This document shows positions 1 to 8,490 of a DNA stretch of 64,000 nucleotides, piece by piece (position 1 is the stretch's first letter; each line of letters opens with the position of its first letter). A model generated the notes under the pieces. That model saw only the letters and a program-made list of their open reading frames with translations. It was not told the origin of the DNA and ran no database searches. Made by a program: the position numbers and the translations under genes. The DNA comes from Kitasatospora sp. Root107. Lineage in GTDB: Bacteria; Actinomycetota; Actinomycetes; Streptomycetales; Streptomycetaceae. The stretch lies in NCBI RefSeq assembly GCF_001424875.1, contig NZ_LMCT01000007.1, positions 1-64,000 of the forward strand, in the 5' to 3' direction.

Positions 1-1
1 C

Positions 2-181
2 GTCCAGGAACTCCTGAACGACCTCCTCCCACAGCGCCGCGACCGCCGCTGCCAACGAGTGAAGAAGCCGCCGAAGAACACCTTCGAAGTAAAGAAACCG
101 GACCAGTCACGCCCTCCCAGCAACGTCAGTTACTCACTCAGGGTCACCTGGCCCCCCTCCCCACCTGCGAGAACGGCCTAA
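2..181 (+). pseudogene. Transposase C-terminal end (5' part outside the window)
   Basis: An open frame enters from the window edge and stops at TAA 179-181, giving 59 residues. It is very basic and contains RRDRRCQRVKKPP and a later KKPDQSRPPSN stretch. This resembles the C-terminal tail of IS4-type DDE transposases of Streptomyces, in which a cluster of Arg and Lys precedes the end. No catalytic residue lies in the visible part, so the family is inferred from the tail alone. Whether the upstream part is intact cannot be seen. The next gene is another transposase 79 bases downstream. Confidence 0.5.
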
Positions 182-259
182 CTCACTGGCATTGCTCTGA
201 CCAGCGAGAATGAGGATTGTCTAGGCCCTTGTTCCCGCACCGTCGGAGGCACTTCTCAG

Positions 260-1636
260 GTGAGTAAGCATATCGGGTCATACCCGCGTGTGCGGGTGTC
301 GGGTGGCGGTGGCGGGGTGGTCTCGCAGGCCGGTGGGGTGCTACTGGTGGAGACGGCCCGCCGGACCGGCCTGGTGGCCGTGTTGTCGTCGGCGCTCGCG
401 CCCTGGCGCAAACCGAGGGCGGTGCACGATCCCGGCAAGATCCTGTTGGACGTCGCGTTGGCGGTCGCGCTCGGTGGTGACTGCCTGGCGGACGTCGGCG
501 TGCTGCGGGTCGAGCCGGTCGTGTTCGGGCCGGTGGCCTCCGACCCGACGGTCTCCCGCCTGGTCGATACCCTGGCCGGGTCCGGGCCCCGCGCGCTCGC
601 GGCGATCCGTCGGGCGCGGGCCGAAGTCCGCGAACACGTCTGGAAGTTGGCCGGTGACGCGGCCCCGGACGCGGGCGGCGAGGTGATCGTGGACATCGAC
701 GGAGTGCTGGTCCTGGCGCACTCCGAGGAGCAGGACGCGGCCAAGACCTGGAAGAAGACGTTCGGCCATCACCCGCTGTTCGCGTTCGTCGACCACGGCC
801 CGGACGGGGCCGGGGAACCGGTGGCGGGCCTGCTGAGGCCCGGGAACGCGGGCAGCAACACCGCCGCCGACCACATCGAAGCCGCCCGTCTGGCGCTGGC
901 CCAGGTGCCGAAGAAGTACCGGCGCGGACGGCGCACCCTGATCCGCACCGACTCCGCCGGCGGCACCCACGACTTCCTCAACTGGCTCACCACACGCGGC
1001 CGATGGCTGTCCTACTCGGTTGGGATGACCATCACCGAAGCTGTCCATCAGACCGTGCTGAAGATCCCGGCCCCGGCTTGGACGCCGGCTGTCGAGCCCG
1101 GCGGAGAGGTTCGCGACGGCGCGTGGGTCGCCGAACTCGCCAGCGACGTCCTCACGGGCTGGCCGAAGGGAATGCGGCTGATCATCCGCAAGGAACGGCC
1201 GCACCCTGGAGCGCAGTTGCGCTTCACTGATGCCGACGGCATGCGGCTCACCTGCTTCGCCACCAACACCACCCACGTCCCAATCGCGGCCCTGGAGCTG
1301 CGGCACCGCCAGCGGGCCCGCGCCGAGGACCGCATCCGCGCCGCCCGCGACACCGGACTGCGCAACCTGCCCCTCCACCGGTCCGCGCAGAACCAGGTCT
1401 GGTTGGAGATCGTCCAGCTCGCGCTCGACCTGCTCGCCTGGATGCCGATGCTCGCCCTGACCGGGCCCGCTCGTCGCTGGGAGCCCAAGCGCATGCGGCT
1501 ACGGCTGTTCTCCGCGGCCGCCCAGCTCGTCACCACCGGCCGCCGCCGCTACCTCCGCCTCGCCCGCCACTGGCCCTGGACCGACGTGATCACCACCGCG
1601 TTCGCTCGCCTGCACGCCCTGCCGGACCCCGGCTGA
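260..1636 (+). CDS. IS1380-family transposase
   Basis: This 458-residue protein has the typical length and layout of IS1380-family DDE transposases. A variable N-terminus is followed by a first acidic motif, VIVDIDGVLV (about residues 143-152), a conserved HPLFAFVDH block, the LLRPGN..SN segment typical of this family, and a second acidic site in LIRTDSAGG (about 227-235). The C-terminus is an Arg-rich domain. A GTG start at 260 is preceded by GGAGG. The frame is uninterrupted, so the enzyme may be active. I could not identify convincing terminal inverted repeats or target duplications, so element boundaries are not given. It lies next to another transposase remnant at the edge of a decaying accessory region. 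Confidence 0.85.
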   Translation: MSKHIGSYPRVRVSGGGGGVVSQAGGVLLVETARRTGLVAVLSSALAPWRKPRAVHDPGKILLDVALAVALGGDCLADVGVLRVEPVVFGPVASDPTVSRLVDTLAGSGPRALAAIRRARAEVREHVWKLAGDAAPDAGGEVIVDIDGVLVLAHSEEQDAAKTWKKTFGHHPLFAFVDHGPDGAGEPVAGLLRPGNAGSNTAADHIEAARLALAQVPKKYRRGRRTLIRTDSAGGTHDFLNWLTTRGRWLSYSVGMTITEAVHQTVLKIPAPAWTPAVEPGGEVRDGAWVAELASDVLTGWPKGMRLIIRKERPHPGAQLRFTDADGMRLTCFATNTTHVPIAALELRHRQRARAEDRIRAARDTGLRNLPLHRSAQNQVWLEIVQLALDLLAWMPMLALTGPARRWEPKRMRLRLFSAAAQLVTTGRRRYLRLARHWPWTDVITTAFARLHALPDPG

Positions 1637-1815
1637 CCAGCAACGACGTCCTGTCCCGACGAGTCATCCCCCCCAGCCGGAGCAGTGGAACCCGGCGCCC
1701 ACCCGACGCGACAGCCGGGCCGTCGGCACGCCCGCCACCAGCCAGAAAGCCGAAACGGCCCGTCGAAACAACTGACGGACCGTCACGAAAGATCGAGGCT
1801 AGATGGTTCAGGGCT

Positions 1816-2688
1816 TCACCCGGGCTCGTCGCCAATCGGGATCGCCAGCTTCTCGACGTTCAGGCCTGCATTCCGCGCGCGCGTCGACTGCCCAGTGTCG
1901 TATGTGAACAGCTTCATCGGGCTCGCGGCAAGCGGCTGGATGGCGAGCGCACGGTCGATGATCTCATCATCAGCGATCGGCAGACGAACGTGGCCCGGCG
2001 GGTCGAACACGATTTCCACGATGACCTGCGGATGAGAGTGCCATCCTTCGCCGACGCTGGGCTCCGGGTGCCGGAGAACCGCGAACGACCGCCGGCCAGA
2101 GGGGAACAACCGGTCGATGACCGCGACGCTGTATCCGGCCCGCCAGCGCTGGTTCCGGTCTTTCGACTCCTTCAACTTGTCGAGCTCGTCGATAACAACC
2201 ATGGGCACGATCAGGTTCACGGTGCCGCTGTCGACCCCGGTCAGCTCCCTAAAGTCGATCAGCTCCAGCTTGACCGGGTGCTTAATGAACATGCTGGTGT
2301 CGAACACCACGCCAAGGATGGGCTGAACGCGAGTGGTAATCGCGTGGTGTAGAGCGTCCACGACAGCTGTCAGGTCGTCACTCCGCTGCTTCAGCTCGAT
2401 GCTCACCATGTTGTTGGCCAGCCTCACTGTGTCCGGTGAGGCGAGGATCTCCAGTTTGTTGAAGATCTGCTCGTACCGGCGCGTGAAGATCAGACTGTCG
2501 ATGTCGTTCGCACTGATCAGCGGCGCGAGTTTTCCAGCAGCATCGTCGGCCCACTCCAGGTAGCTGATGAGCCGCTCGGGCGCGGTGTGCGGGCCGCTGG
2601 TGTACAGGTTGCTGACGTCCTCGCGGACTTTCCGGAGGGCGCTCAGTAGGTAGTCGCGGTCGATGCCGGGGCGGAGGGTGAGCTGCAT
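1816..2688 (-). CDS. PIN-domain protein (putative ribonuclease)
   Basis: The protein is 290 residues long. An unassigned helical N-terminal half (about 1-125) precedes a PIN domain. The PIN signature is visible: GVVFDTSMFIKHP with the first Asp, IVPMVVIDELDKL with the Glu, DDEIIDRAL with a further Asp pair, and FTYDTGQSTRA with the last Asp. These acidic residues would bind Mg2+/Mn2+ for single-strand RNA cleavage. I chose the ATG at 2688 because AAGGA sits just upstream on this strand. Longer starts at 2736 or 2832 have no such site. No small antitoxin gene abuts it, so it looks like a solitary PIN protein of an accessory region and not a standard VapBC toxin. Confidence 0.75.
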   Translation of the reverse strand: MQLTLRPGIDRDYLLSALRKVREDVSNLYTSGPHTAPERLISYLEWADDAAGKLAPLISANDIDSLIFTRRYEQIFNKLEILASPDTVRLANNMVSIELKQRSDDLTAVVDALHHAITTRVQPILGVVFDTSMFIKHPVKLELIDFRELTGVDSGTVNLIVPMVVIDELDKLKESKDRNQRWRAGYSVAVIDRLFPSGRRSFAVLRHPEPSVGEGWHSHPQVIVEIVFDPPGHVRLPIADDEIIDRALAIQPLAASPMKLFTYDTGQSTRARNAGLNVEKLAIPIGDEPG

Positions 2689-3010
2689 GCCGGGATCCTT
2701 CCAGGGCGCCGCCCAGTTGAGCAGTATGACTGCCATAGTGGGTGGCGTGGCGCGCCACGATGGCCCGAGCTCCGGTCCGTATGGCGACGTCCAAGGACGC
2801 CTTGCCCTGGCCACAACTCGTCTACCTCTCACGGGCTCTCGTTGGGGACCGCAGCTACGGGCCGGCTGCCTGTCTGTGACGGGTAGGAAGCGGGTTGACC
2901 TTTGATGGCCATGCCAGCGCGCTGCCGACCCCTCCGCTCAGCAAATCTGCTTGCGCTCAACACGTGCCGGTCGAGCCGGCTTGCAACGTCTCCGGGCGTA
3001 GCCTTCCGCC
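2689..3010. other. Intergenic region between divergent genes
   Basis: About 320 bases separate the PIN gene and the downstream small gene, which point away from each other. I see no convincing gene, repeat or hairpin. Promoters for both genes must lie here, but no hexamer pair stands out. Confidence 0.4.
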
Positions 3011-3289
3011 ATGACGCTGAGCACTGACGAGCGAAGGCTCCTCGAAAAGATCGTTCAGGCCGGGAAGCCGGTCGCCCCGTCGGACTACTTCCACGTCCTG
3101 TACCCGCCGCCGGCTGGCATGGGCGAAGAAGGCCCCGTTCGTGACGAGTGGACTGAGCAGCAGCTCGGCCTGTACCGCGTATACATCGACCTTCACGATC
3201 GTGGGCTGATCGAGGTGGCCGTACCCGCCGACGGCGCGAACCCTGACAAGGTCATCCCCACGGACGCTGGGAAGGCCGCCCTGGCGTAA
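3011..3289 (+). CDS. Small hypothetical protein
   Basis: This 92-residue cytoplasmic protein reads like a compact winged helix-turn-helix. It has a helix rich in charge at residues 1-18 (TDERRLLEKIVQAG), a central WTEQQLGLYRVYIDLHDRGLIEV segment shaped like a recognition helix followed by a beta wing, and an end TDAGKAALA resembling the terminal helix of MarR/PadR-like wings. There is no signal or membrane segment. A perfect 16-bp hairpin follows the stop, so it is probably a single-gene transcript. Function is unknown. The DNA-binding idea is inference from pattern only. Confidence 0.6.
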   Translation: MTLSTDERRLLEKIVQAGKPVAPSDYFHVLYPPPAGMGEEGPVRDEWTEQQLGLYRVYIDLHDRGLIEVAVPADGANPDKVIPTDAGKAALA

Positions 3290-3295
3290 GGCCAG

Positions 3296-3332
3296 GCCAG
3301 GGGGTGTTGCGCGACCCGCAACACCCCCTGGC
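3296..3332 (+). terminator. Strong hairpin after the small gene
   Basis: Positions 3296-3311 and 3317-3332 are perfect 16-base inverted repeats around a 5-base loop, starting 6 bases after the stop. There is no T-run, as is common for Streptomyces terminators. Confidence 0.8.
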
Positions 3333-3589
3333 AGCCCACCGGACCACCCCGTGTCGGTGACGGACCGCCAGGATTGCGGCCGCTGGCCACTCAGTTGACG
3401 GCCGTCATGCTCGGTGAACGTGAAACCCTCGGCGCTGTTGCTGCTCAGGAACTCCAGTGGCCCGCTGTACGCGATCTGCTAGTCGCAGATCTCGAACGAG
3501 ACGGGCGTACGTCGTGTCATCCGTCGGCGAGCAGGACGGCGGTGACGGTGGTCGGCTTGATGCTCAACGTTGTTCCTCGGCTCAGGAGT

Positions 3590-4105
3590 TCAGGAGTTCA
3601 GGCCAGCCGCTTCGGCCAGCTGGTGGACGTTCATGACAGGCTGCAGCGGGGACGGCTTCCAGCCCAGCACCTGCTGGATGAAGCCGCCCTTGTCGGCCTG
3701 GCCCGGCTCCCACGCCAGGTCCAAGACCGGCAGCCGGGTCCACACCACCCGCTCCTCCGTCGCCGTGTCCATCGGCGTGGAGAAGTGCGTCAGGAAGGTC
3801 TCCTTTGGCTTGAGCGGGCCCCGCACGAACGGCGCGGCCTCCCACGGCTCCCAGACCGTCCAGTCGATGGCGACGTCGCCAGGCTCGTACCGGGCCGGGT
3901 CTTGGTCGTGAAGGAGGTCGGCGACCTTGGCCACCCACCGATCCCACAGGGTGCGGGCGCCGACCTCGTCGGGGGTGTAGTTCTCGTTGAAGCCGGACCC
4001 GTCGGGCTCCCAGTACAGGTGCAGGGTGCTGGTTTTGACGACGCCGGGGTTGCGGCGGTTGGAGTAGGTCCACTGGGTGGTGGGCGGGTAGGGGCCGTTG
4101 GGCAT
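3590..4105 (-). CDS. Hypothetical protein, accessory region
   Basis: The protein is 171 residues long and starts at ATG 4105, with GGAG about 7 bases upstream; an upstream in-frame start at 4159 lacks one. It is rich in Trp, Pro and acidic residues, with no membrane segment or cysteine. The segments WTYSNRRNPG, LHLYWEPDGSGF and YTPDEVGARTLWDRWVAKV suggest a mixed beta/alpha fold. I do not recognise a family. Together with the next gene, which reads in the same direction, it looks like cargo of an integrative element whose broken integrase lies further upstream on the same strand. Confidence 0.55.
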   Translation of the reverse strand: MPNGPYPPTTQWTYSNRRNPGVVKTSTLHLYWEPDGSGFNENYTPDEVGARTLWDRWVAKVADLLHDQDPARYEPGDVAIDWTVWEPWEAAPFVRGPLKPKETFLTHFSTPMDTATEERVVWTRLPVLDLAWEPGQADKGGFIQQVLGWKPSPLQPVMNVHQLAEAAGLNS

Positions 4106-4289
4106 GGGTGTCTCCGTGCGAATTGAAGGGTGATGTGGGGCTCCGGGCGGGGTTGGCACGCGTCAGGAGCTGGCGTTGGGCCGGGAGTTAGCCGCGGCGC
4201 TGCACTCAACTCTAGCGTGGCACCGGTGGTCCACCGGGAGGGCTTTTCGCAGTGTCGAAGCGAAGGCGATGACGAGCCGGGCCTGCAGG

Positions 4290-4721
4290 TCAGGCGTTCA
4301 GGTTCGGCACGCTCGCCGGGACGATCGTGCCGCTCTCGCCCCTCGTCGCGGCGTCGAGCAGCGGCGCCCAGTCCGTGTCGCCCAGCCAGTCCTTCTCCAT
4401 CAGGTGCGCGGTCCAGGACACCAGGTCCGCCCAGGTCTTGAGCCGGTGGGCCTGGATCTCGTAGACGGTGGTCACCGTCTCGCCGTGGCACGCGTCGTGG
4501 TGGGCCCGCCACTGGGCTCGCCGGGGGTGGTCGATCAGATCGGCGGCGTTGACGACGACGATCTCAGCGCCGCCGGGAAGGGTCATCGTGTTCCGGGTCT
4601 CCCAGGCGGCTTGGGCGTCCTGGTAGTTGTTGAGGTCGGGGTTGCTGACCCATAGGGTGCCAGTTTGGTCGTCGATGGGCTTCTTGCAAGCGTTGCAGAT
4701 GATGTTCAACTCGCGGGTCAC
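4290..4721 (-). CDS. Hypothetical protein with N-terminal CxxC
   Basis: This 143-residue protein begins ELNIICNACKKPIDDQTG, a beta strand with a CxxC knuckle that looks like half of a zinc ribbon. A second possible ligand set is HHDACHG near residue 78. The rest is mostly helical (THLMEKDWLG, WAPLLDAATRG). I recognise no named family. Proteins with one N-terminal zinc knuckle and a helical body are common cargo of actinomycete integrative elements and phages. The gene reads with the neighbouring 171-residue gene and the integrase, with 184 bases between it and the former. Confidence 0.55.
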   Translation of the reverse strand: MTRELNIICNACKKPIDDQTGTLWVSNPDLNNYQDAQAAWETRNTMTLPGGAEIVVVNAADLIDHPRRAQWRAHHDACHGETVTTVYEIQAHRLKTWADLVSWTAHLMEKDWLGDTDWAPLLDAATRGESGTIVPASVPNLNA

Positions 4722-4787
4722 ACCGGTCTCCTAGCTCCGAGATGCTGGCCAGTGTGCCCCATGTCGGTGGTGACGAGCGGGGGCTGC

Positions 4788-5936
4788 CTATTCCCCCTTC
4801 TGGTTGCTGTCGCTGACCTGCTGCTTGGCGGCGACCTTGGCCATGGGGTGGTCAGCGAGCTCACCGCGATCGCGCTCGTAGCTCCGGCCGACGGTGCTGT
4901 TCTTCGACCATCGGCCGTGCTCGTTGGCTGCGGTCTCGCTGGCGCCGGCCTCAACCGCGGCCGAGCGGCCCGAGGCGCGCCAGCCGTGCGCGGTGAAGGT
5001 CCGGCCGCGCTCGTCCACCGCCTACCCGGCCTGCTCGACCAGGCGCTGGCTGATCTCGTTGACGCCACCCGGGGCCAGGGCCGTGCCGAGGTTGCCCCAC
5101 TGGTCGACCTTCCGCAGCAGGCGCCCGTCGGTGTGGCCCTTCGTCGCCAGCAGCATGGTCCAGCTGCGCCATGCGGCCAGCGGGCACAGTGCGTCGCCGC
5201 GCTCGGGCAGGTAGACCTCGGTGCCCTTGGCGGCCTGGTCGGTCTTTGAGCTGCGGAAGGTGACGATCAGTCTGGGGCGATCCTCCTGGGTGGAGGGGCG
5301 GACATCGGCGAGGTTGAGCCGGGCCAGTTCCGAGCGGCGGGTCCAGGCGGCGAACGACAGGGCGACCAGCAGTCGGTCGCGGGCGCCGGCGAAGGTGGTG
5401 GTGTCGCAGCGGGTGGCGACGTCGAGGGCCTGGTCGGCGGTGATGATCGCAGACTTGCGCTCGGTGCGGCCGGCCTCGGCCAGCTCCCGGCCGTGCGCGC
5501 GGATCAGGCGCCGGGCGTCCCGACTGCTCGGCATGTCCTCGAACCTGGCCTCGGCGTGTACTGCGCGGACGGCGGCGAGCGCCTGGTCGAGCGAGGCTAC
5601 CGAGAGAGCGCGACCGGTGCGAGCCGAGACGGTGTCGGTCAGCTCGCGGATGAACTCGGTGCAGGTCTGCGCGGTCATCGGCAGCGCGACCCGGCCCCGG
5701 GCGGTACACCAGTCGGCGGCGGCGTCCCACCACCGCTCGTAGGCGCGCAGGGTGTTCACGGGGATCGCTGCGCGGAGCTTGGCCCGGGTGCGGTCGGTGA
5801 GGTGGAAGTCGGCGTCGGTCCACGCGGAGACGTCGGCGACGATCTGGTGCTCGGTGACGAGCCGGGCGGGCAGCAGTTCGCCATCCAGCGCAACCGGCTC
5901 ACTATTCGACGGATCGTCAGCAGTCTTCCCGATCAA
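4788..5936 (-). pseudogene. Tyrosine recombinase/integrase interrupted by an in-frame TAG
   Basis: Reading from TTG 5936 (GAGGAAC 7 bases upstream) gives a tyrosine recombinase with an N-terminal SAM-like core-binding domain (NTLRAYERWWDAAADWC, about 60-76) and the start of the catalytic domain. Box I Arg is in AAWTRRSELARL and the catalytic Lys in FRSSKTDQ. The frame meets TAG at 5022-5024, directly after LVEQAG. The same frame then continues with FTAHGWRASG (the HxxR box), HGRWSKNSTVGRSYERD (His/Trp and the nucleophilic Tyr) and ends at 4788. The two halves are in phase with no indel. Without readthrough, the first product lacks HxxR and the Tyr nucleophile and cannot recombine DNA. A sequencing error or recent nonsense mutation would look the same. 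Confidence 0.8.
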
Positions 5937-5954
5937 GGTAGTTCCTCACTGTTG

Positions 5955-5978
5955 ATAAGTGGGAGTTATCACCGGTGA
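5955..5978. promoter_or_regulatory. Palindromes upstream of the integrase
   Basis: Two dyads lie in the gap between the integrase and the divergent gene: GATAA-7 bases-TTATC (5954-5970) and the perfect palindrome TCACCGGTGA (5969-5978). They could be an operator for the divergent pair. This is pattern only. Confidence 0.3.
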
Positions 5979-6151
5979 CAGCACCCGGCAGCGCCCGACA
6001 CTGACGGGCAGTGGCGCCATTTCATGCGAGGAGAGCAGCCGGAACTTCCCCCTATGATCCAGATCACATAAGGTGCGGCGGGAATTATTGCCGTTGCCCC
6101 ACCAGGCCGGGACCGAGAGGGGAAGTGTCGTCTCAATCCGCAAGGAGTCCC

Positions 6152-7091
6152 ATGACCGGCATCCACCCCCTGGCACCGCGGTCCGAAACCACCAGTTGCG
6201 TGCGCCCCGACGTCGACTTCGACCTGATGGACCGGATCGACCGGTTCTACAGGCTTGGAGGCAGCGAGACCCTCGCGCCCGGGGTGCGCGTGGACGCCGT
6301 GATCCCGGTGAACTGGGGCCTGCAAGACGGGCTGGTCGCGGTCCACTCGGACGGTCGCCACCCAGCCAAGGGGCGAGTGCCCCAACCCCGCGGCCCTTCA
6401 GGCTGGCATGCGCGAGCTCCTCAGCCACCGCGACCAGTACACCGCAGTGCCCACGATGGAGCCGACCGGCGAGTCCATTTCCAGGAGCTTCCTGGAAATG
6501 GGCCGACCGGTGCCGGACCTCGTCCAGGCGCTGAACGCTCGTCAGGCCGTTCTGACCGGTGACCGCGCCGCCCTCGAGACCTTCACCCGGGTGGGCCTCG
6601 GCCGCTGGAGCGGATGGAGCGAGCCGGTCTCCACCGCGCTGATCGGCCCCTGGGCCGACCCCTTCCTCGCCGAGGGCCAGCTGTCGCCAGACTCGCTGCA
6701 GCTCCTCAAGAGGGAGGCGAGCAGTATCCACCGGCAGCTGGCCCCGGTGTGGCGCCGCAAGATCGACCGCTCGCGGCTGCTGCTGCTCGACACCCCGCTC
6801 GGCGACGGGCTGACCCTGTACGACCTGATCAGCAATCAAAGTCGGCCTGAGGACTCACTCCTGGCTGAGGAGCTCGATGACAGCCGCGTTCCCCATGTCC
6901 TACGCAGGCTGACTCCAGAGGAGGCTGTCGTGGCGGCCCGGTGGGCCGCGGATCCAGACGCCACCTGGCCCGGTGCCTCTCTGGCGGCCGGTCACACGGA
7001 GGCATTCGGCGAGCGGGTCCGTCGCAAGCTCCGGCGTCTCGGCAACCAGCACACTGAGCGCACCGCTGCCGCAAAGAAGGCGACCCCATGA
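6152..7091 (+). pseudogene. Frameshifted hypothetical gene with C-terminal HTH-like region
   Basis: The ATG at 6152 has a perfect AAGGAG site and opens a frame reading RPDVDFDLMDRIDRFYRLGG and later VIPVNWGLQDGLVAVHSD. Coding character then passes to another frame around 6340-6400, where GECPNPAALQAGMRELLSH begins and runs to TGA 7091. The second part contains LKREASSIHRQLAPVWRR, LLLLDTPLGDGLTLYDL and a C-terminal LTPEEAVVAARWA...FGERVRRKLRRL. That end resembles the sigma-like helix-turn-helix proteins found in actinomycete mobile elements. One indel would join the halves. An alternative is two overlapping genes, but the internal ATG at 6408 has no ribosome binding site. Function unknown. Confidence 0.55.
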
Positions 7092-7390
7092 AGGAGCTCC
7101 TGCTCAATGCGCTGCCCGAGTTCCTGGGCGGGGTCCTCACCGCTCTCGCCATCTTCGCTACTCGAGCCACCCTCCGCCGATTCGGGCCCCAGCGGCAGCG
7201 GGTTCTGCAGCCCGTAGTACGACGTCACTGCCCAGGCTGTTGCAGCCATTTGGGCGGCGCTCGCATCCGAGCGGCGACCGTACTCCTTGATCAACATCGG
7301 GGTCCCGGCTCGCGAGAGACAGGGCGATGGGGAACCGGCGGAAGGGCAGGTTCACGACCGCCAGCAGTGCAGCCCGACAGGCAGAGATGA
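7088..7390 (+). CDS. Small membrane protein, probably truncated or fused
   Basis: The ATG overlaps the preceding stop (ATGA), which implies translational coupling. The first 30 residues, KELLLNALPEFLGGVLTALAIF followed by Arg-rich sequence, form one transmembrane helix with a cytoplasmic basic end, a typical tiny membrane protein of Streptomyces mobile elements. After about residue 40 the sequence becomes Arg/Gly/Pro-rich and loses coding character, while the opposite strand looks coding (see the entry at 7200-7436). I infer that the true gene ended soon after the membrane helix and that the rest is foreign sequence joined in frame. Confidence 0.4.
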   Translation: MKELLLNALPEFLGGVLTALAIFATRATLRRFGPQRQRVLQPVVRRHCPGCCSHLGGARIRAATVLLDQHRGPGSRETGRWGTGGRAGSRPPAVQPDRQR

Positions 7391-7436
7391 CAGCAAACTT
7401 CAGACTCGCCTCCCCTCGCTGATCGTAAACGCGCAT
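7200..7436 (-). pseudogene. Minus-strand gene remnant with one frameshift
   Basis: From ATG 7436 the minus strand encodes RVYDQRGEASLKFAVISACRAALLAVV and FRRFPIALSLASR. Around 7300 the sensible frame switches to one reading TPMLIKEYGRRSDASAAQ and MAATAWAVTSYYGLQNPLP. Both pieces have natural amino acid composition, unlike antisense shadows, and a single base change in length would join them. It collides with the 3' part of the plus-strand membrane gene, so one or both are debris. Family not recognised. Confidence 0.4.
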
Positions 7437-7439
7437 GAC

Positions 7440-7470
7440 GAAGGGCCCCGGTTTCAAGCCGGGGCCCTTC
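7440..7470. terminator. Hairpin between accessory ORFs
   Basis: A 12-bp perfect stem (7440-7451 with 7459-7470) closes a 7-base loop. It lies 20 bases downstream of the minus-strand gene ending at 7491 and fits as its terminator. Confidence 0.65.
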
Positions 7471-7490
7471 TGTCAACTGCCGCTCTGACG

Positions 7491-7718
7491 TTACGCCGCG
7501 TCCTCCAGCGGGTCCACGTCGTACCCGGCGCCGGCTGCTGCCCGCCGCGCCCACTCCGGCGTCGGGGGGAGACTGCCACGACGGCCGATCGCACGCGCGG
7601 TGGAGCGAGAGGCCAGCCCCTCCGCCCGCGCCCGCTCAGCGTTTACGGCCACCGACTCCTGGGCCTGCCCTGCGGCACGCCCGGTCACCCGCTGCGCCAA
7701 GTCCTCCTCCCAGTCCAT
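7491..7718 (-). CDS. Small hypothetical protein
   Basis: This 75-residue soluble protein reads DWEEDLAQRVTGRAAGQAQ near the N-terminus, continues as an Ala/Arg/Glu-rich helix and ends EWARRAAAGAGYDVDPLEDAA. A GGAGGAG run lies inside the first codons and not before them, so the start is uncertain; a TTG upstream (7742) is possible. A hairpin follows the stop. I recognise no family. It sits directly downstream of a frameshifted gene on the same strand and may have been its operon partner in a mobile element. Confidence 0.4.
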   Translation of the reverse strand: MDWEEDLAQRVTGRAAGQAQESVAVNAERARAEGLASRSTARAIGRRGSLPPTPEWARRAAAGAGYDVDPLEDAA

Positions 7719-7799
7719 CAGATGGCCCCCGCTGCCGCGCAATCGTGAGCCGCTGCCACCCGGCGTACTCCCGCAGGCCGCGCGAGTCCAGCCCGAGGT

Positions 7800-8310
7800 T
7801 CAGCACCGCTTCCCCGGCTGCACCCGCCGCTGCAGCGCGATCGCGTACTGCGCCTCGACCATCGCGTCCTCTGCCTCGGCGAGGGCCGCCTGGGCGCGGC
7901 CCATGGCCCGGACGAATGCGGCGCCGGCCGCGTCGGTGATGGCCGTTCCCGACGCCGCGGTCAGCTCGGCGAGGTCGTTGACCGCCGCCTCCGTCTCCTT
8001 GCGGGCGGTGGCCAGCTGCTCGGTCTCCGTCGGGCCACCGCGGCTGTCGTCAAGGGTGCGCTGCGCCTGGTGCTCGGCGGTGAGGGCTTCCTGCAGGGTG
8101 CCGAAGGCGGTGGCGATCGGGGCACTGCTCGTCGAGCTTCACCGTGCCGAAATCCACGACCGTGCCGGTGGCCTGCTGACCGGCGGCCGGAGCTTGGAAG
8201 CACACCTTCCAGTTAGGGTCGCACTGCCGGCGCTTCCCGCCGAGACGGACTTCGTGGCCGACGCGCTCGCCTCCGGGCCGGTTGTCGCTGTCGCGGAACG
8301 TACAAGACCG
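7800..8310 (-). pseudogene. Frameshifted helical protein gene remnant
   Basis: The minus strand from 8310 reads CTFRDSDNRPGGERVGHEV, then LGGKRRQCDPNWKVCFQ, then GTVVDFGTVKLDEQ. Near 8125 the frame shifts to one reading APIATAFGTLQEALTAEHQAQ, TETEQLATARKETEAAVNDL and MGRAQAALAEAEDAMVEAQY, and stops at 7800. The second part is an Ala/Glu-rich coiled coil. A further shift in the run of G near 7815 would extend it. There is no start codon at the 5' end, where it meets an unrelated plus-strand fragment. It has the look of a decayed phage or element gene with an N-terminal Cys/Arg-rich module and a coiled-coil tail. Confidence 0.45.
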
Positions 8311-8483
8311 CAGGCCCCGGCTCCCTCGGCCTCTGCTACTGGGAACGCGGCAAGGACAGCAGCGGTGGCTTCGACTCGATCATCGCCAACGACAATCTGA
8401 CCGGGCAGGGCGTGGTGACCATCAAGAAGACCGACAGGGTCTTCAAGACCCAGGGATGCCAGGTCTGGACAAAGGTCGGCTGA
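8289..8483 (+). pseudogene. 3' fragment of a secreted/lipoprotein gene
   Basis: The last 64 codons of a plus-strand frame read GTYKTAGPGSLGLCYWERG, DSSGGFDSIIANDN, VVTIKKTDRVF and GCQVWTKVG before TGA. This is the typical C-terminal domain of a family of Streptomyces exported proteins, with two conserved Cys and the GxYxT...CYW...F..GC.W pattern. No start, signal peptide or upstream half is present: at 8289 it joins the minus-strand remnant. It therefore marks the junction where the accessory region replaced the 5' part of a host gene. Confidence 0.6.
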
Positions 8484-8490
8484 CAGCCCT

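Noticed and set aside
170-1810. Terminal inverted repeats of the IS1380 element
   Set aside because: A weak match between about 217-240 and the complement of about 1780-1805 covers only half the positions, which is not enough to define ends.
1816-2688. VapC-type toxin of a toxin-antitoxin pair
   Set aside because: The PIN domain is real, but the protein is about twice the VapC length and no small antitoxin gene abuts it.
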